Positions 1 through 12,384 are shown, counted from the stretch's first letter. The stretch: DNA of 64,000 nt from Yamagishiella unicocca (GCA_003116995.1 BDSL01000029.1:62001-126000); one strand, 5' to 3'. The notes: generated from the sequence alone by a model not told the origin. Program-made: numbers and translations.

Positions 1-63
1 CGCATAACTTCCTTCGACCACTGAACTACTGTAGTCATGGCAACTGTAAATTCCTACCGCCGC

Positions 64-3000
64 TCACTCCCGAAGACACTGCACGATCTCCAGCGGATGT
101 GATATACCCTTGAGGTTCATGCGCCCTAGGCACACCCCGTGCACACGGTCGCAGAACCCCTCAACCTTTTGACACGCATCCCACACCGCGGTGTTGCACA
201 GCACCTGCCCCGCTGCCGCAATTCCCGCAATGCGCGCAGCACGATTCATAACCCGACCCCTGTACGATAGCCGCCCGGAGGACTCCGCTAGCATGTGGGT
301 GGCGTTGCCGACAGCGATACCCACCTTGCACGGGCAGGACACAATAGTGGACATTGTAATTGTTGTTGTAACGGTTACGGTGTACATAGGAAAGCTGCAG
401 ATACTTCGGCAGTTCCGCCATAACTTGTTTGAGAGGAAGCCAGACATGACTGACCTTGATCCGCAGTCCGCGTTGCAGGAACGTGTGCTGGCGCTGCAGT
501 TCCCCGCCGCCTGGTGATGCGCGGGGAGTGCGCATGGCCGCACCTACAGTACCAGCTAGAACCAGCTCCTCCTGCAGCGGGTATCGAGCAACCGTATTCG
601 CAATTGCCTGAACGCGTCCCAAGCGGTTTGCGTCCGCAACATGTAAGGCTGTAAACGCAAATTCGCACAACCCACCGCGCACAGTTCGTGGCTCAGTAGT
701 TCTTCGTCCCAGTCCTGCGTCATGCAGCAGCATGAGCAGGCACACGGGTCAGGTACTTGGAAAGTGGAGGACAGGTAAAACGATTAAGACAGGCATCCAG
801 TAGAGAGGCCGCCATTTGTTGTAGGTCCGACGCGGCGGTATCGCAGCCCAGGCACTTAGGGAACGACATTTGAACAGCGATGGACACGAGCCCAGCCTCA
901 GCCCTTCACTTGAACACATCGCATAGGTACTGCAACCGGTCGGCTGCCACAGGCATTGCACTCTCTTTCACCGGTTTCTACCTCAGTTAGTCGGCATTTT
1001 CTGACTCGCTGACCCTCGCCAAGCACGCACCAGGTCCTTGAGTCCCGCAACGCAGTCCAGTGCCCATTCAACTGCCGCCGTTGGTCGCCCGAACGCCGCC
1101 AGCACCAGCCCGTCTCCGCCCTCCACCAGGTACCCCCCCATGCCGCCCAACAGGCCGCACGCTAGGCCTTGGAATTGGCCTAGCGCGCGCCCAGCTGGGC
1201 CGGGCATGTCAGCGAGCAGCGTTGAAGCGCCTACCACCTTCTGTCGGATTGTCATTACAATATTGGCCAGATGGGTACACACGAAGGGCATTAGTTAAGG
1301 GCATTTGGAAAGCCAATTGGGGCGACAGCAGCAAACACCGTGCGTACTTGGCACTTTCGCAAGAGGTGAGCATTCATACTACCTGGAGTCCAAAACCCAA
1401 ACCAAAAGATTGCTTCTTATGAGGGAGTGATGGCCAGTTCATTTGCTGTATGTAAGCCGTGGCGTACTGCTAGCATCGCAACATGACCTTGACGGATCGC
1501 AGCCAATCAAGCAAGGCCATGTCGACCCTCTGCGACGGGCTAGCCCGTCAACAGCCTGCCCTGCAACCTCACCATAAAGGCCACGACGATGCAGCCGATG
1601 GGCGCTGACAGGGTGCCTGCTTGCGCTAGCGAAGTGCTGCGCAGCGGCGCAGCGAGCGCCAGCCGGCACACCAGCGACGAGTGAACTGCCACGAACATCG
1701 CATGGCTGTCGGCCAGTGGTGGGCTTGAAGGGAGGTAGCCTGCACCAGGCATTGATGTGCCTTCTCTGGCACCGTGCTCTATCGGTGGTGTCTGCAAATC
1801 GCCACTAGGTTCAGATGCGCTGCCGTCTTCTTTTCGCTGGTACGCAGCTGTGCCCGTTTCGTTTCCGCCATTGCGCGCTTCCCTGTCGTAGCTGCTTTCG
1901 CGGCGATCCCCCATAAGCACCGTTCGGCTATCCTTGGCGGAACCCTCTGGCGACGGCTGCGTCCCAAACGTGTTGGACTTGGCTGCTGTCTCAGCCGCTG
2001 TCCTTACATTCAATTCCGTGTTGCATCGCCGCCGCGTGGTCAATGCGAGTCCTGCGTTCAACAAAACATGGTGCCCAGCATACAGCACCACCGCCTCTCG
2101 AGCGGCCTTGCTGGTGGCTCCGGTACCCCGCTGTATACTGTTGCGCAGCCGCGCGAATGCAGCGCTGGACAGCGCAATCATACCACCGTAGGCAGCGTCG
2201 CCCATCAGCTTGGCGGTTTCGGCGAAAGGACCTACACATGCGGTAGATGAGAGCAGCCATCAAGGGAGGGCCCCTCCCAGCATGGTTACGCCTGGGAGGC
2301 GTGCAACCGTGCCTTGACAACAGAGTCAAGCAGCCCATTACCTGGGGCTGCTGTTGCGCAAGAAAATATAAACCTTGCAATTCATGCCTGACCGCCTCCC
2401 TCACCGTAGTATCTGTATGTGCTGCCGACCTTGTTGAAAGCAATGTATTGGTTGTCGTCGAGGCCGGTGTGTAGACCCATGCGCACCCGCAGTCCGCGGT
2501 ACGCGACCAGGCCCAGCCGGCCATTGGGTAGCCGGACGCACTGGCGGCAGGGGAGGCGGGGGAGCGAGCGAGGTGTGCACATATATTGGGCCAACTGCAT
2601 CGCTCCGGATGGCGCTCATCGTCTACAAGGGACCGTCTGTGGACACTCTGACAAGGGCGGTCAATGATGTTGTTGGACAACAGAAACAAGCACGTCAGGT
2701 CTGAATTACCCGCCTGCCCGGCCCAATGCGGCCTACCAGCCCTCCTCTTGTTGAGCTGCTCTCCGCTTGAAGCCGCTCTATCCCGCCCGAGGCTTCTTGA
2801 TCGTGCAGTGGCTGGAAGGCCAATGCAAGCGCCTCATTCCATGTGGAGCTGCTTTCGGGAAGCCAATGCTCCTTTATGGCGCTTACCCCACCAGCTACAG
2901 AAGCGATGCAGACGCTTGGGTGGCAGAACGACGTATTAAAATCCTGCAATTCTTGGTTCGTGCAGCTGTCTAAGAGCCAAGTAACCCCGCGCCCCTGCGC

Positions 3001-6000
3001 CGCCGCCTGCCCACGGACCCCACTGGTCTCGCCGCTGTGGCTGACGATGCGGCCGACTTGAGGCACAGGGCCCGTTCCCACAGCGGCATTGGCAGACCAC
3101 AGGCCTCGGAGCCATGCGTGGTGCTGTGCAAGGGGGCTGCCGTCTATAGCATTCTGAGAGGCTGAGTTACCTCGCCCATCCAAAGATATGTGCGCCAGCT
3201 GAATAGCGCTGGAAGGTCGTGAGCACAGTGGATTGCCCACGCTGAGGGGTGACAAGGCGACTTGACTTGGCAGCCGGGAGCCTACAGCTTGTCCAGGTCC
3301 TGCCGTGATAAAATGATGCGATGTGCCCGTTGGAGGGACAGCGTTACATGCCAGGCCTTGGCTGCTGGACTGGTGGGCAGGATTCCTGCTGTTGCTGCCA
3401 CCAACGCCGCCACCACCGTTACCATGTTCCGTGGGCAAAGGAGAAAAGGCTGCGCCGCTTTCATCTGGCGCTGCATTGGAGGAAGCGCGGCTTGGAACAG
3501 AGAAGCTCAAGCGCCGAACCGAGGGATGCAGCAGGCGGCGAGCGGTCATGCTGCGAGGCCCGGAAGGCCACAAACAGGGGATGGCCAGTTCAGAAGCAGT
3601 GTGCTCTCGTGGGTCCGGGGAGGCCACCAGCACCATCGCCGCATCAGGGTGCGAGAGCAGCAGCGGCGGCCAGTCGAGGTGCAGCAGCTCAACCTTCAGG
3701 AAAGGACAGGGCATGCATACTGAGGAACCAGGTTTAGGCATCTTGCTCGTACATTCGGCAATAAACATCACACTCCATTCCCATAGAGCGCTACATACAG
3801 TGTGAGTAAGCTGTACTTTTCACGCCAATTTGTTTCCACAATTGAGGCCAGCATAAAACGACTGAACCTACCTGACAGGCCACTGCGAAGGCCACGGCGC
3901 TGGCGGGATCGGCGAAGGCCACGATGAAGCTGTCACCCTCTGCGGCATTTTAGGACCGGGTGATGCTTGCCATCTTTCGACATAACCAAGTACCCGCATT
4001 CAGCAATAAATGCACGGTGTGCACTGCAATAGCACGAAGATATCGGTGTGCCCCTGCCTATCAAGAAATGGACATCGGGTCCATGTCCAACAGGTAAACC
4101 AGGGAGGTATGGCTCGGGACGCCACGTGCCCAGGTGGATGCGTCATGGAGTGCCGTACGCCGGAAGCGTTTCCTCCGGGGTAATGGCATTGCTGTGGGAC
4201 AACGGGGCGTCTGCTGTTTGCCTGCAGATAGAGCAGTTCTACCTCTCGGTCTGGAACCCACTGTAACGGTTACAGCTCCCGTTGCAGCGGCTTCAAGCAC
4301 GCAACATGCCACGCTCGTTCCCAGGTGAATCATTAGTGCTGTCAAACTGCCAACTTTTCGCATGCCGCCCCATTGCCGCCCACCCCTCACCAGTTGCGCT
4401 CTCGTAGCCGTCAAACAAGGCCAGCAGTCGCCGGACTGTACCGTGGTGCAACTTGATGGCCACATCCATAACGGCCACTGGCAGCTGCTCCCACAGCACC
4501 GTACTATTCTGGATGTCTGTGCGATGAAGTAACAGCAACGCACACTTTTCAGATGCGACAGCGCCAGAGCGGCGTCCTAGGGCTTCGCCTAGATGCTTTC
4601 CATGTTTTTCAGTCCTCCATTCACCGTCATTATCCCGACGTACTTCCCTACCTATAGTCCTCGTTTCCCATCATTACGCCAGGAATGTACGTGTCTGCCA
4701 TGCTTGCCCAGACCCTATTCGCGCCCAACCTTACGAATCATTGCTAGTAGTAGTAGCTGTTACAGTGGGTTCCTGTACTACTAGCTAAACCGCACCTGTA
4801 ACCAGAAGTGTCGTGTCGGGGCTGACCCTTGGCGCCATCACGCGCCCCAATAAGTCGCGGTGATGCCGGCGGCGGCGGCGATGAACAATGAGCAACAGTG
4901 CGAAAGCCGTGACCACAGCGAGGCCTGATGATACAGAGACCAGAATGGCAACTAAATTGCTAGCGCCCGGGTTGGGTGGCGCGTGGTGTCCTACGTCGGT
5001 GGCGCAGAAGGGAGGGTCGGTGAGGAACGGCGTTGCAGTGCGGCATCCTAAGCCAGGCTTCGTCGGTCGCCGCGGTGGGCATCATACCCGAACCGCTTGG
5101 ATCGTCTCTTTCAGACACACATCTCGTTCCATCCCCTAGGTCTTACCGCCTTCGCTTCCTTCGTTCCCCGCCACCGGCCGTTGCAGGTATCGATCGGTCG
5201 GAAGTACTTGACGTCCTACTCTAAGAAAGCGCCTTCGCCGTACCGCCCTGGGGCGTGTTGTGTTTCCCTGGACATTTACGATTAGTGTTGCGATGGCGGT
5301 GTTGCGCATTCCCTCGCACCTGCTGGTGCTGGTGGCTGCCAGGGCGGCGCCGAGATGGAAGCCGTGTACACCTCTCGGATGATCTCCTCACCAAACGCCT
5401 CCGATGCATCATTGAACAGTCGCGTCAGGAGCCCAATGGCTTCGGCTGCACCAGAGGCGGCACTGCCCACTGAGCTTCCTGATGCCGGCAGCAATAAAAC
5501 GGCGGCGTGGCTCAGCGCGTACTTGTACCAATTCACCTGACGATGGCGATCAGGACCAGGGACCAAGCGTTGGGCACATTGAATACGTCATGGCAGTCAG
5601 CACCCTTTACCGGTGAAAAAATGCGCTCAAATGAAGCAGACTTACCTTTTATGCTGATTCCGGCCAGGGCCAGTGCGATGGGCATTTAGCCGCACGTGGG
5701 CAAATGCACATGGAGTTTCCCGCGAATGACACAACCAACCTACCATTGTGGGCGACTGTACGTCGGGAGCTGCGTTCGGATGGTGTATAGCATGCCACAG
5801 TACATGGAAGTAGGCTTCTACCGTGCCGGCATTGTTCAGCCCCACTGCAAACTGCAATGGTCGGACATCCGGCAGCCTGCCTGCTGCCGAAGTAATCGCT
5901 TCCCACCAGCGGGTGCCCGCATAGATCGAGCATTTATTCATAGCAACATTCATGCTGTCGAACTGTCCATATTGAAGCCGTAAGCTATCCGTGAAGTTTT

Positions 6001-8137
6001 GGCGAGCATAACGGTATTGTTCGATCTGGTTTAGGACCATCTGTTGCATGTCCGCGATATCCGCTATGGCGGCACGATCAAATCCAGAGCCTGCAAGCGA
6101 CGCGGCAACGTCGCGCACACAGGTAACGGACGAGGAAGCACTTATTGGGGGACCGTACGGCTGAAGGATTCCCGAAGCTTGGGAGTGGAGTCAAATCACA
6201 GTTTATAGCATGGTCATTATAACAAACCATGGGAAGCCACGTGTGTCGCACCCATGTACGCGCCTGCAGACAACAACATCCGTGCTCACTGGGGAGAGGT
6301 CCCTCGGGCTTACCGAAGTAGCTGACGCTGACCACTGCGTCGTACATTGCAGAGAACGGTGCACGGTTTACAGGCCGCCTTGCCACCGGCATCCCATCCA
6401 TATTAGACACCGCCGCCGCCTCCAGTTCGGCGAACGCAGCCAGCACGGATCTGTGCGGCAAGTTCGCCGCACCCTCTCCATAGCCCGTCATGCCAATATC
6501 GGCTTCATCAAGGTTGACACCTTCACTCCGTTGCAGGTACAACAGGTCGTGGTTGGCGCTTACTGCGCAGAGCTGTTGGGTGCAGTTGACCAGGGCGCCG
6601 CCACCGCCGAGCCCTGCTTGTCTGTCAACGACAACCCGGCTGCCGGGCAACGGCGCTACTCCTAGAAGGGCTGACTTGTTCCGTTCGAGCATCGCCACGA
6701 CCGGCAGGGCGGCGTCCCATTCCAACGTGAGCAAGCAGCTCCCATTTAGGAAAGCAGGGCTGGCCCCCCAGCACGATACATCTCCATCATCATCTGATTC
6801 GGGCGCGTTGTAATGCAGCAGGCGTTGCAGCACCTCGGCAGCATAGCGCCAACCCGAGCCGTTGACCATAGGCACCGCTGCAGGTGGGCGCACGCTTAAG
6901 TCGAAGACGTAGCCCTGCTGAGTGCCGCCTGGCTGCAACACGCTGGCTGCGATGGCCGCGAAGGCGTCGCCCAGCCGGCCGCAGTTGGGATTCGTCGTGA
7001 GGCATAAGCCGTAGCGCGGCAGGACCACGCCGGTGCCGCCGTTCTCACTACCAGCCGCCCTCTCGTGATCCTGCAGCAGCTGCAGCGTCGCCTCCCAGTC
7101 ATCCGGTGGGTCGACGGACCCAGTCAAGCCAGCAGCGTGCATGTCGATCAGCGCGTCACGCCGATAGAAGAGCATCAGGTACGTGCGGGGGTGCAGCGGT
7201 CCAGTTGGCAGGGACGTGGGCACACACGCATTCTCCGGGAGGTGGTTAAAGCCCATCAGAGCCGACGCCCGGCCACTTCGATACTCCTGGAGCAAGGACA
7301 ACGTAGGCCGGGCAAACACAGCTCAGCATGGGGCAGTTGCGTGCGGCTGCCAGGTTGCTCCCGCACGCAACTGATGGCGACTGTTGATTGATGTCCGCTA
7401 ACGAGTATTGGGAGAGAAAACCTAATGTAAGGAACTCAACCTCCCGCAGGGATGAGCCCACAGCCCAAACCACAATTTCAGCCATGATGGCGGCCCTCTC
7501 CCTCGGAGGGATGCGCTCACCGGTGGAGTCAGCATATCCTCTAGCGACACTCCCGACACATCTGCTAGCACCGCCGTGTATCCCGTTGTGGGTCGGTCCG
7601 TGATCCCATGCATATCGTTGGCGATTGTAACATGGTCTGGCTGCGGTAGCCAGTCAGGCACTAAGAAGCGGTAGCGAGCAAGCTCGGGTATACCCATCAT
7701 GACGCGAAGCCATTCAAATAGGAGTCCGTTGTACCAGCCGGGGTGTTGGAGCCACCTAATAGTCTGCAGAGGGGAAAACGCCGGGAGGGAGGGACGGGTA
7801 AACGGTGCCGTGTGAAGTCAGGACGAGTTACGGGCGACGGCGGCAGGGTAGTAAGCATTCACTACGTAACGCTGGTAACATTTACCCCTCCGGAAAACCC
7901 TAGTAAGAGGTGACGTACTGCACACCTGGCCCCTCTTCTTGTCCTGGGCGTCCTGGGCCCGGGCTGGCAATGACTTACGAATTTTGGGTCACCAGCAGGC
8001 GTTGATACAACGGTGTGATTGCAAGTTGCTAACACAGGAGATAACCAGTCACGAAGTGCACTGACTGTTGTCGTGTTCGCGCAGTCGAGGGTGCCCAAAG
8101 ACAACCTGGAAGGAAGGACGTCCAAGCTGTTGTGCAT
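64..8137 (-). CDS. Receptor-type adenylate/guanylate cyclase with extracellular solute-binding-like domain
   Basis: Multi-exon class III nucleotidyl cyclase making cAMP or cGMP; the substrate is not decided. The extracellular part lies at about 7700-5280. Its largest exon (about 7319-6200) resembles ABC-type solute-binding proteins (TYLMLFYRRDAL followed by a DDWEATLQLL helix) and has several N-glycosylation sequons. A membrane helix (AILVSVSSGLAVVTAFALLL) followed by an Arg/His run is encoded at about 4990-4800. Cyclase domain C1 starts with the metal-site motif TDIQNSTVLWE (about 4520) and continues with EGDSFIVAFADP (3950), LHLDWPP (about 3690), RGLRVRMGLHTGLDD (about 2490) and GGMIALSSAAFARL (about 2190). 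Domain C2 has GYLVEGGDGLVLAAF (about 1130) and the Asn/Arg motif VMNRAARIA in the last exon (324-64). The stop at 64-66 follows the family-like ending LEIVQCLRE. Class III domains and this two-domain layout are common in Chlamydomonas. The 5' end and many exon borders are unresolved; 8137 is only the farthest plausible start. Confidence 0.8.
355..385 (-). repeat. RepA 3'-end fragment inside a cyclase intron
   Basis: Read on the minus strand this is CACCGTAACCGTTACAACAA followed by CAATTAC, the same 3' end seen in the other RepA copies. It sits in the 130-bp intron (454-325) before the last cyclase exon. Only the tail portion is recognisable. Confidence 0.6.
4237..4273 (+). repeat. RepA 3'-end copy in an intron of the cyclase gene
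   Basis: Contains TTCTACCTCTCGGTCTGGAA followed by CCCACTGTAACGGTTAC, nearly identical to the last 37 bases of the RepA copies at 10.6 and 12.0 kb. It lies between the TDIQNST and EGDSF exons of cyclase domain C1 and is antisense to the gene. Confidence 0.7.
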
Positions 8138-10214
8138 TAGCCCCTACCACAGATTCCACTTCACTTGCTAGCGATGACTGCGTAGGCGGGGGAAAAACCT
8201 TCACCTCGACGACAGGTCGCGCGCGAGCATGCCAGCGCAGACTTGGATGTCTTCTGGAACTGTGTAAATGTATTTCGCTTCTAGGAACTGCAAATTATGT
8301 GCTGTCAAAAGGATAGAAACCGTCAGCAAACGTAGTTGGGCCATAGCTGGGGCGTCGCGAACGACGCTACGGAAGCATACGTCTCGCTGTATTTTACATG
8401 GGTTAGGTCCAGCGAAGAACTATGAGGTATGCAGCCCAAAGAATGTAATACCAAAACGAACGATGTACGTTCGTAACAAGCCGCTACGGCGCCGATAAGT
8501 GCGAGGTTCCGAAGTACCACGCTGCTCTTGAAGGTAGGGGCCAGCATACTTCTTGCCTGGCCAAAGAAAGAGAAAAAGGCACTGGTGCAGGTGCATAGAT
8601 TTTGGGCAGTGAAACCGCCGTGCTACGTCTGAAATTATATACAACATCATTCCACAAGGTCATACCGCCAGCTAGTAAGCCCGTGTATTGGATCGGAATA
8701 AGGACATGTTTGGTCGTTGGAAACAGTTGGAAACAGTTGGAATCGGCCCTCTACTTCGTCGAATACCGATGGTACCAGTAAATGGTAACATGGACTGGCA
8801 AAGTACAACGTTATCATGTAGCTATGTAAGGAGATTTCCGTGTGTCAATGTGCCCCCTGTGTGTCGACGTGCGGACGTGAAGTGCATGACAATGTGTTTG
8901 AGACTCTGTAATCGCTTTTAAGTCACACATGATTTGATGAATATAATTTTCGCAAAGTAACCCATTACCGACTGCGCCGCTGCGACTGGCTGCACCGCGT
9001 TGCGCCTGGTTGCGCCAAGAGCCGCATAACGGCCGCGTTCGAGGAGGTTCGCGTTGGCTTCTTTGGTAAACGCTGTCGCCACAGGTGGGCTGCAATAAAA
9101 CACGCAGACAATGGTATTTTTGCCAGGGTTCTGCCGCAGGGCTACGCACGATTTCTGTACCTGCTGCCGTACTTGCCTGCTTGCCGTTTGCCGCACAAAA
9201 TCTGGAAGAGCATAGCTGCATAGCCTTCCATGTTTCAATGCCACCCCATTTGCTGGTATTTATCCATACGGATCAATGTGAAGGTCCTGCGCTTTCCGGG
9301 AAAACAACTCAAGTCGTCTCGATTGCGCACGAACGTGCTATGGCAGGCTAGACCCAAGTTTCTGCATTTAATCTCGGACCACATCGTTATGTGTCATTGC
9401 CGCAACGTACCACATAAGAATTCATATGCACTGATCGTTAGTTGGTGCCGACCGTACGGTCATGCTGTTGTCTTTCCACGTGGAAGGGGGTACTGTATGT
9501 AACCTTCAACGCCTTTTCGCAACTGGCAAACCCCGGGGGTAGGTTCCGCGTATGGCGCGGCACCAGCTGCGTTTTGCACCGAACGTAGCTGGTTAAAAAT
9601 ATTGGTTGTTCAGGGAATAACCACTGGCAAGCGTGGACACGTACGTATTGCGCTCGCTTTCAACGTATTATGGACATGAAGAGGAGGCAGCGGGTCACGT
9701 GCTTGCGCAGGAGTAGGTGCATCCGTGGGTCGCAAGAGTTTCGTGGGTCGCAGGGGTCAAATCCTTGCGGTGAAATAGGACTGCTTATCCCGACATGAAG
9801 ATTTACAGTCCTATTTATTCACAACGTTCCAGTGCTCGGCTAGCCTGGGTGAATAACCGTGCGTTAAGACCCCATCCAGCGAGGGTGTACGCATGCGGGT
9901 GGTGAGGCGACCCAATGGGTTCCTCCGAGATACTGGACACGTTCGTTGGTTCTGCCCGGTGGCTCAAGCAGTGACTGCCCAACTCGAGACCCAGCTCGGT
10001 GCAGGGTTGACACGGGCGCAAGGCTGGTTGGTGCAGGCACCCCCCGGGGTGCAGCCCTGCGTCTGGGATGTAGTAATCCTGGCGGCTATTACTGCCATGG
10101 AGGTGGCTGGGGCGCCAGTTTATGGCTGCGGCCTTGAAAAGGGCGGGGGCTGGTGGCCCCCCTCTTACTCTGTGAAGTGGTCTCCTGGGTCGTGCCATTC
10201 GCCGTGGGCATTGT
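8138..10214. other. No recognisable gene; relatively AT-rich spacer
   Basis: No open frame here carries a family signature and no splice-consistent coding chain was found. Part of the interval (about 8.3-9.6 kb) is visibly less GC-rich than the flanking genes. A short direct repeat of GTTGGAAACA occurs near 8718-8743, and the decamer GTGGGTCGCA occurs twice near 9726-9762. The cyclase promoter, if the gene starts near 8.1 kb, would lie in the first few hundred bases. Confidence 0.5.
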
Positions 10215-10275
10215 GGTTGTTGTAACGGTTACAGTGGGTTCCAGACCAAGAGGTAGAACCATCGGGCACATCGCC
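10215..10275 (-). repeat. RepA copy, 5'-truncated
   Basis: On the minus strand it reads GGCGATGTGCCCGATGGTTC then TACCTCTTGGTCTGGAACCC ACTGTAACCGTTAC and a CAACAAC tail. It is truncated at its 5' end and arranged head to head with the longer plus-strand copy beginning about 130 bp to the right. Confidence 0.75.
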
Positions 10276-10405
10276 GTGGTTAAGTTTTGGGCCTTTCTGA
10301 GGGGCTTTGCTGCATTGGGGCTTCCCCAGAAAGGCTGATTCGTGATCGGTCCGGGTTGTTTTTGGAGCTGGGGTTTCCCTTGCTTCCGGCGCTTCACTGG
10401 TTCGT

Positions 10406-10631
10406 CGGTTGCTGGTCTATTAGGTTGGTTGGTGGTCGGTTCCTGATAGGGGAGCCTCTAGTGCAAATTCCCCCTGGGGTGCTGGCTGCTGCTCTATGTG
10501 CCTGCGGCCTGTCGATTGATGTTCTGGTGGTTTGCCTTTGTTCCGGTGCACGTCGTTCCTTGTTTCCACAGTGTCTGGCGATGTGCTCGATGGTTCTACC
10601 TCTTGGTTTGGAAACCCACTGTAACCGTTAC
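10406..10631 (+). repeat. RepA long copy
   Basis: Alignable over its full length to 11784-12029, with shared blocks GTTCCTGATAGGGGAGCCTC, TTCCCCCTGGGG, GGTGGTTTGCCTTTGTTCCG and the terminal TCTACCTCTTGGT..GTAACCGTTAC. There is no long open frame. Similarity may extend upstream to about 10276, where GGGGCTTTGCTGCATTGGGG resembles 12870. The lack of coding capacity suggests a non-autonomous element. Confidence 0.75.
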
Positions 10632-10974
10632 TGGGACCCACTGGAAAGCCTGGTTCGTGCTCTTTTTCGTATTGTTTTCGGCTAACAAACACTGCCACCT
10701 CTGCTAGTCCACACACACACACCTCCCCTTGAGTTCAACCCAAAACACTTTGTTCGTCCCTAAACAAGAGCGCTTTAATTTGCCCCAAACTACCGCAACG
10801 AAGACCCATTTGTTTGGCCATGTGCTGGTGAGTCAGTGGCCCCCTCCCTGACCCGCTCCCCCGTCCGTTCTCCTACCTGACTCGCCGCCCGTTTTCAAGG
10901 TGGAAGCTCCCCGTGCATCATCAGGTCCGTACAGCAGCCGTACTTACGGTTGGTGATCTTCAGTCCCGAGTACG

Positions 10975-11047
10975 GCTCGGTTAGCTCAGTCGGTAGAGCG
11001 TACGGCTGTTAACCGTAAGGTCGACGGTTCGACCCCGTCATCGAGCG
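10975..11047 (+). tRNA. tRNA-Asn (GTT)
   Basis: A complete 73-nt cloverleaf. The acceptor stem GCTCGGT pairs with ATCGAGC (one G-U), the D-arm is GCTC/GAGC, the anticodon stem TACGG/CCGTA encloses loop CTGTTAA with anticodon GTT, the variable loop is AGGTC, and the T-stem GACGG/CCGTC encloses TTCGACC. There is no intron. The discriminator base is G and no CCA is encoded, as expected for a eukaryotic nuclear gene. No T-run follows before the next tRNA 9 bp downstream. Confidence 0.97.
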
Positions 11048-11056
11048 CTAGGATAA

Positions 11057-11153
11057 GGGGTCGTAGCTCAAATGGTAGAGCGCCCGCTTAGCAAGCGAAG
11101 CAAAGCGCCGCAGAACATGCGGGAGGTAGGGGGATCAATGCCCTCCGACTCCA
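11057..11153 (+). tRNA. tRNA-Ala (AGC) with a 24-nt intron
   Basis: The acceptor stem GGGGTCG pairs with CGACTCC and includes the G3-U70 wobble that specifies alanine tRNA. The anticodon stem is CCCGC/GCGGG with loop TTAGCAT (anticodon AGC). The loop is interrupted after the base 3' of the anticodon by an intron at 11094-11117, the canonical eukaryotic nuclear position 37/38. The mature RNA is 73 nt. A TTTT at 11164-11167 can serve as the polymerase III terminator. Confidence 0.96.
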
Positions 11154-11225
11154 ACACTATTAGTTTTGGCAGGGCAGGGGGGCAGGGTAGGGCCAGGAGC
11201 ACCGAGGACACGGTAACTACATCCC

Positions 11226-11293
11226 TTTCAGTGCCAGGCGATGCACCCGATAGCTCTACCTTGTGGTCTAGGGCCTACTGTAACAGTTCCTAC
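11226..11293 (+). repeat. RepA diverged 3'-end copy
   Basis: TTTCAGTGCCAGGCGATGCA, then a diverged TCTACC..TGGTCT block, then ACTGTAACAGTTCCTAC. It lies about 70 bp downstream of the tRNA-Ala gene and is more diverged than the 10.6 and 12.0 kb copies. Confidence 0.6.
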
Positions 11294-11689
11294 TACATCC
11301 AATCGCACCCTTCCAGGGTATCAGGAACACCTCGCAGCAGCCCACCAGCGTGACAAGGGGAGGTGCCTAAGGGCTAACGTGCCAGTCGGAACAAACACAG
11401 AGTACCCTCCGAAATAAGATACGGGAACTCCGGTACGGTTTAACTTCCTGGTACCCCACGCCTACATTATCAATTATGTGTGCACAGGCCAGGATCCAGA
11501 GCTTCACCAGGAATTGCGGTCGGGACATTGCTTCGCTTAAGTTGCGTTGCGAACAAAGTTGCTTTGGGTGATTTTGGGAACATGTGGGGCCCTTGTGTGC
11601 GGGCTCAGCAGACCCAGCTCCATTTCGGGGATCACTGATGCTGTATACGTTCCGCGCATTCATGCCTACACGCCACCTACAAAAACAGA

Positions 11690-11709
11690 TTTTTTTTTTT
11701 TTTTTTTTT
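11690..11709 (+). repeat. T20 homopolymer
   Basis: An uninterrupted run of 20 T between ACAGA and GTTGGTACAACAACAGATTT. The flanking words AACAGATTTTT occur on both sides, as expected if a retroposed poly(A) tract inserted in reverse orientation. This cannot be told from slippage. Confidence 0.8.
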
Positions 11710-11744
11710 GTTGGTACAACAACAGATTTTTATGATGTTGTAAT

Positions 11745-11766
11745 CTGTAACGATTACAACAACAAC
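11745..11766 (+). repeat. RepA tail fragment
   Basis: CTGTAACGATTACAACAACA followed by AC, the terminal motif plus CAA-rich tail of RepA. It lies 17 bp upstream of the next long copy. Confidence 0.55.
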
Positions 11767-11783
11767 GCCACCTGACATTGCTG

Positions 11784-12029
11784 TTCGTCAGTTGCTGGGC
11801 TGTTAGGTTGGTTGGTGGTCAGTTCCTGATAGGGGAGCCTCTAGTGCCAATTCCCCCTGGGGTACTGGCTGCTGCCCTGTGTGCCTACGGCCTGTCGATT
11901 TGGTGTTCTGGTGGTTTGCCTTTGTTCCGGTGCACGTCGGTCTTTGTCTCCTCCGTCTTTCTCAGTGTCAGGCGATGTGCCCGATGGTTCTACCTCTTGG
12001 TCTGGAACCCACTGTAACCGTTACAACAA
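11784..12029 (+). repeat. RepA long copy
   Basis: The best-preserved copy. It begins TTCGTCAGTTGCTGGGCTGT and ends ACTGTAACCGTTACAACAAA. It parallels 10406-10631 block for block, with scattered substitutions. There is no coding potential; the CAA-rich 3' tail is retroposon-like. Confidence 0.8.
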
Positions 12030-12384
12030 AATTGCTGCCAAGACTACTTTGCAACGGGTTCTTTACCCCCGCATCTTGTAGGCACCTCTTGAGCATGTTT
12101 GGGCACCCACCAGGTTTGCCTCCACTTAGTTAGGCGATGCGAACAGGTCAAGTTACTTCAAGACAAATGATGCGCAACAAGCCGTCCCAGCACAAATTGT
12201 ACGATATTGCGGATTATCCTTGCGCGACAGAGGACTGCCTACGCAGCGAACCACGATCCCCACCATGTGCGTATACCGACCGCTGTAACCATTTTCAGAG
12301 TGAAACAAAGCCAAACACCCGCCATAGCGTGGATGTGGATTCAACTCTCTTGCATCAATCCACCACCAGTATTGGTGCTTGCTG

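Noticed and set aside
6078..7319. Solute-binding domain as a recent bacterial gene transfer
   Set aside because: It is embedded in an intron-rich gene with algal codon use and continues into membrane and cyclase exons; no bacterial neighbours.
8420..9502. Several 70-130 codon frames between the cyclase and the tRNA genes
   Set aside because: No family signature, Cys/Arg-rich random-looking composition, and no convincing splice linkage.
11690..11709. T20 tract as a polymerase III terminator for the tRNA pair
   Set aside because: It is more than 500 bp downstream; the TTTT at 11164 is sufficient.
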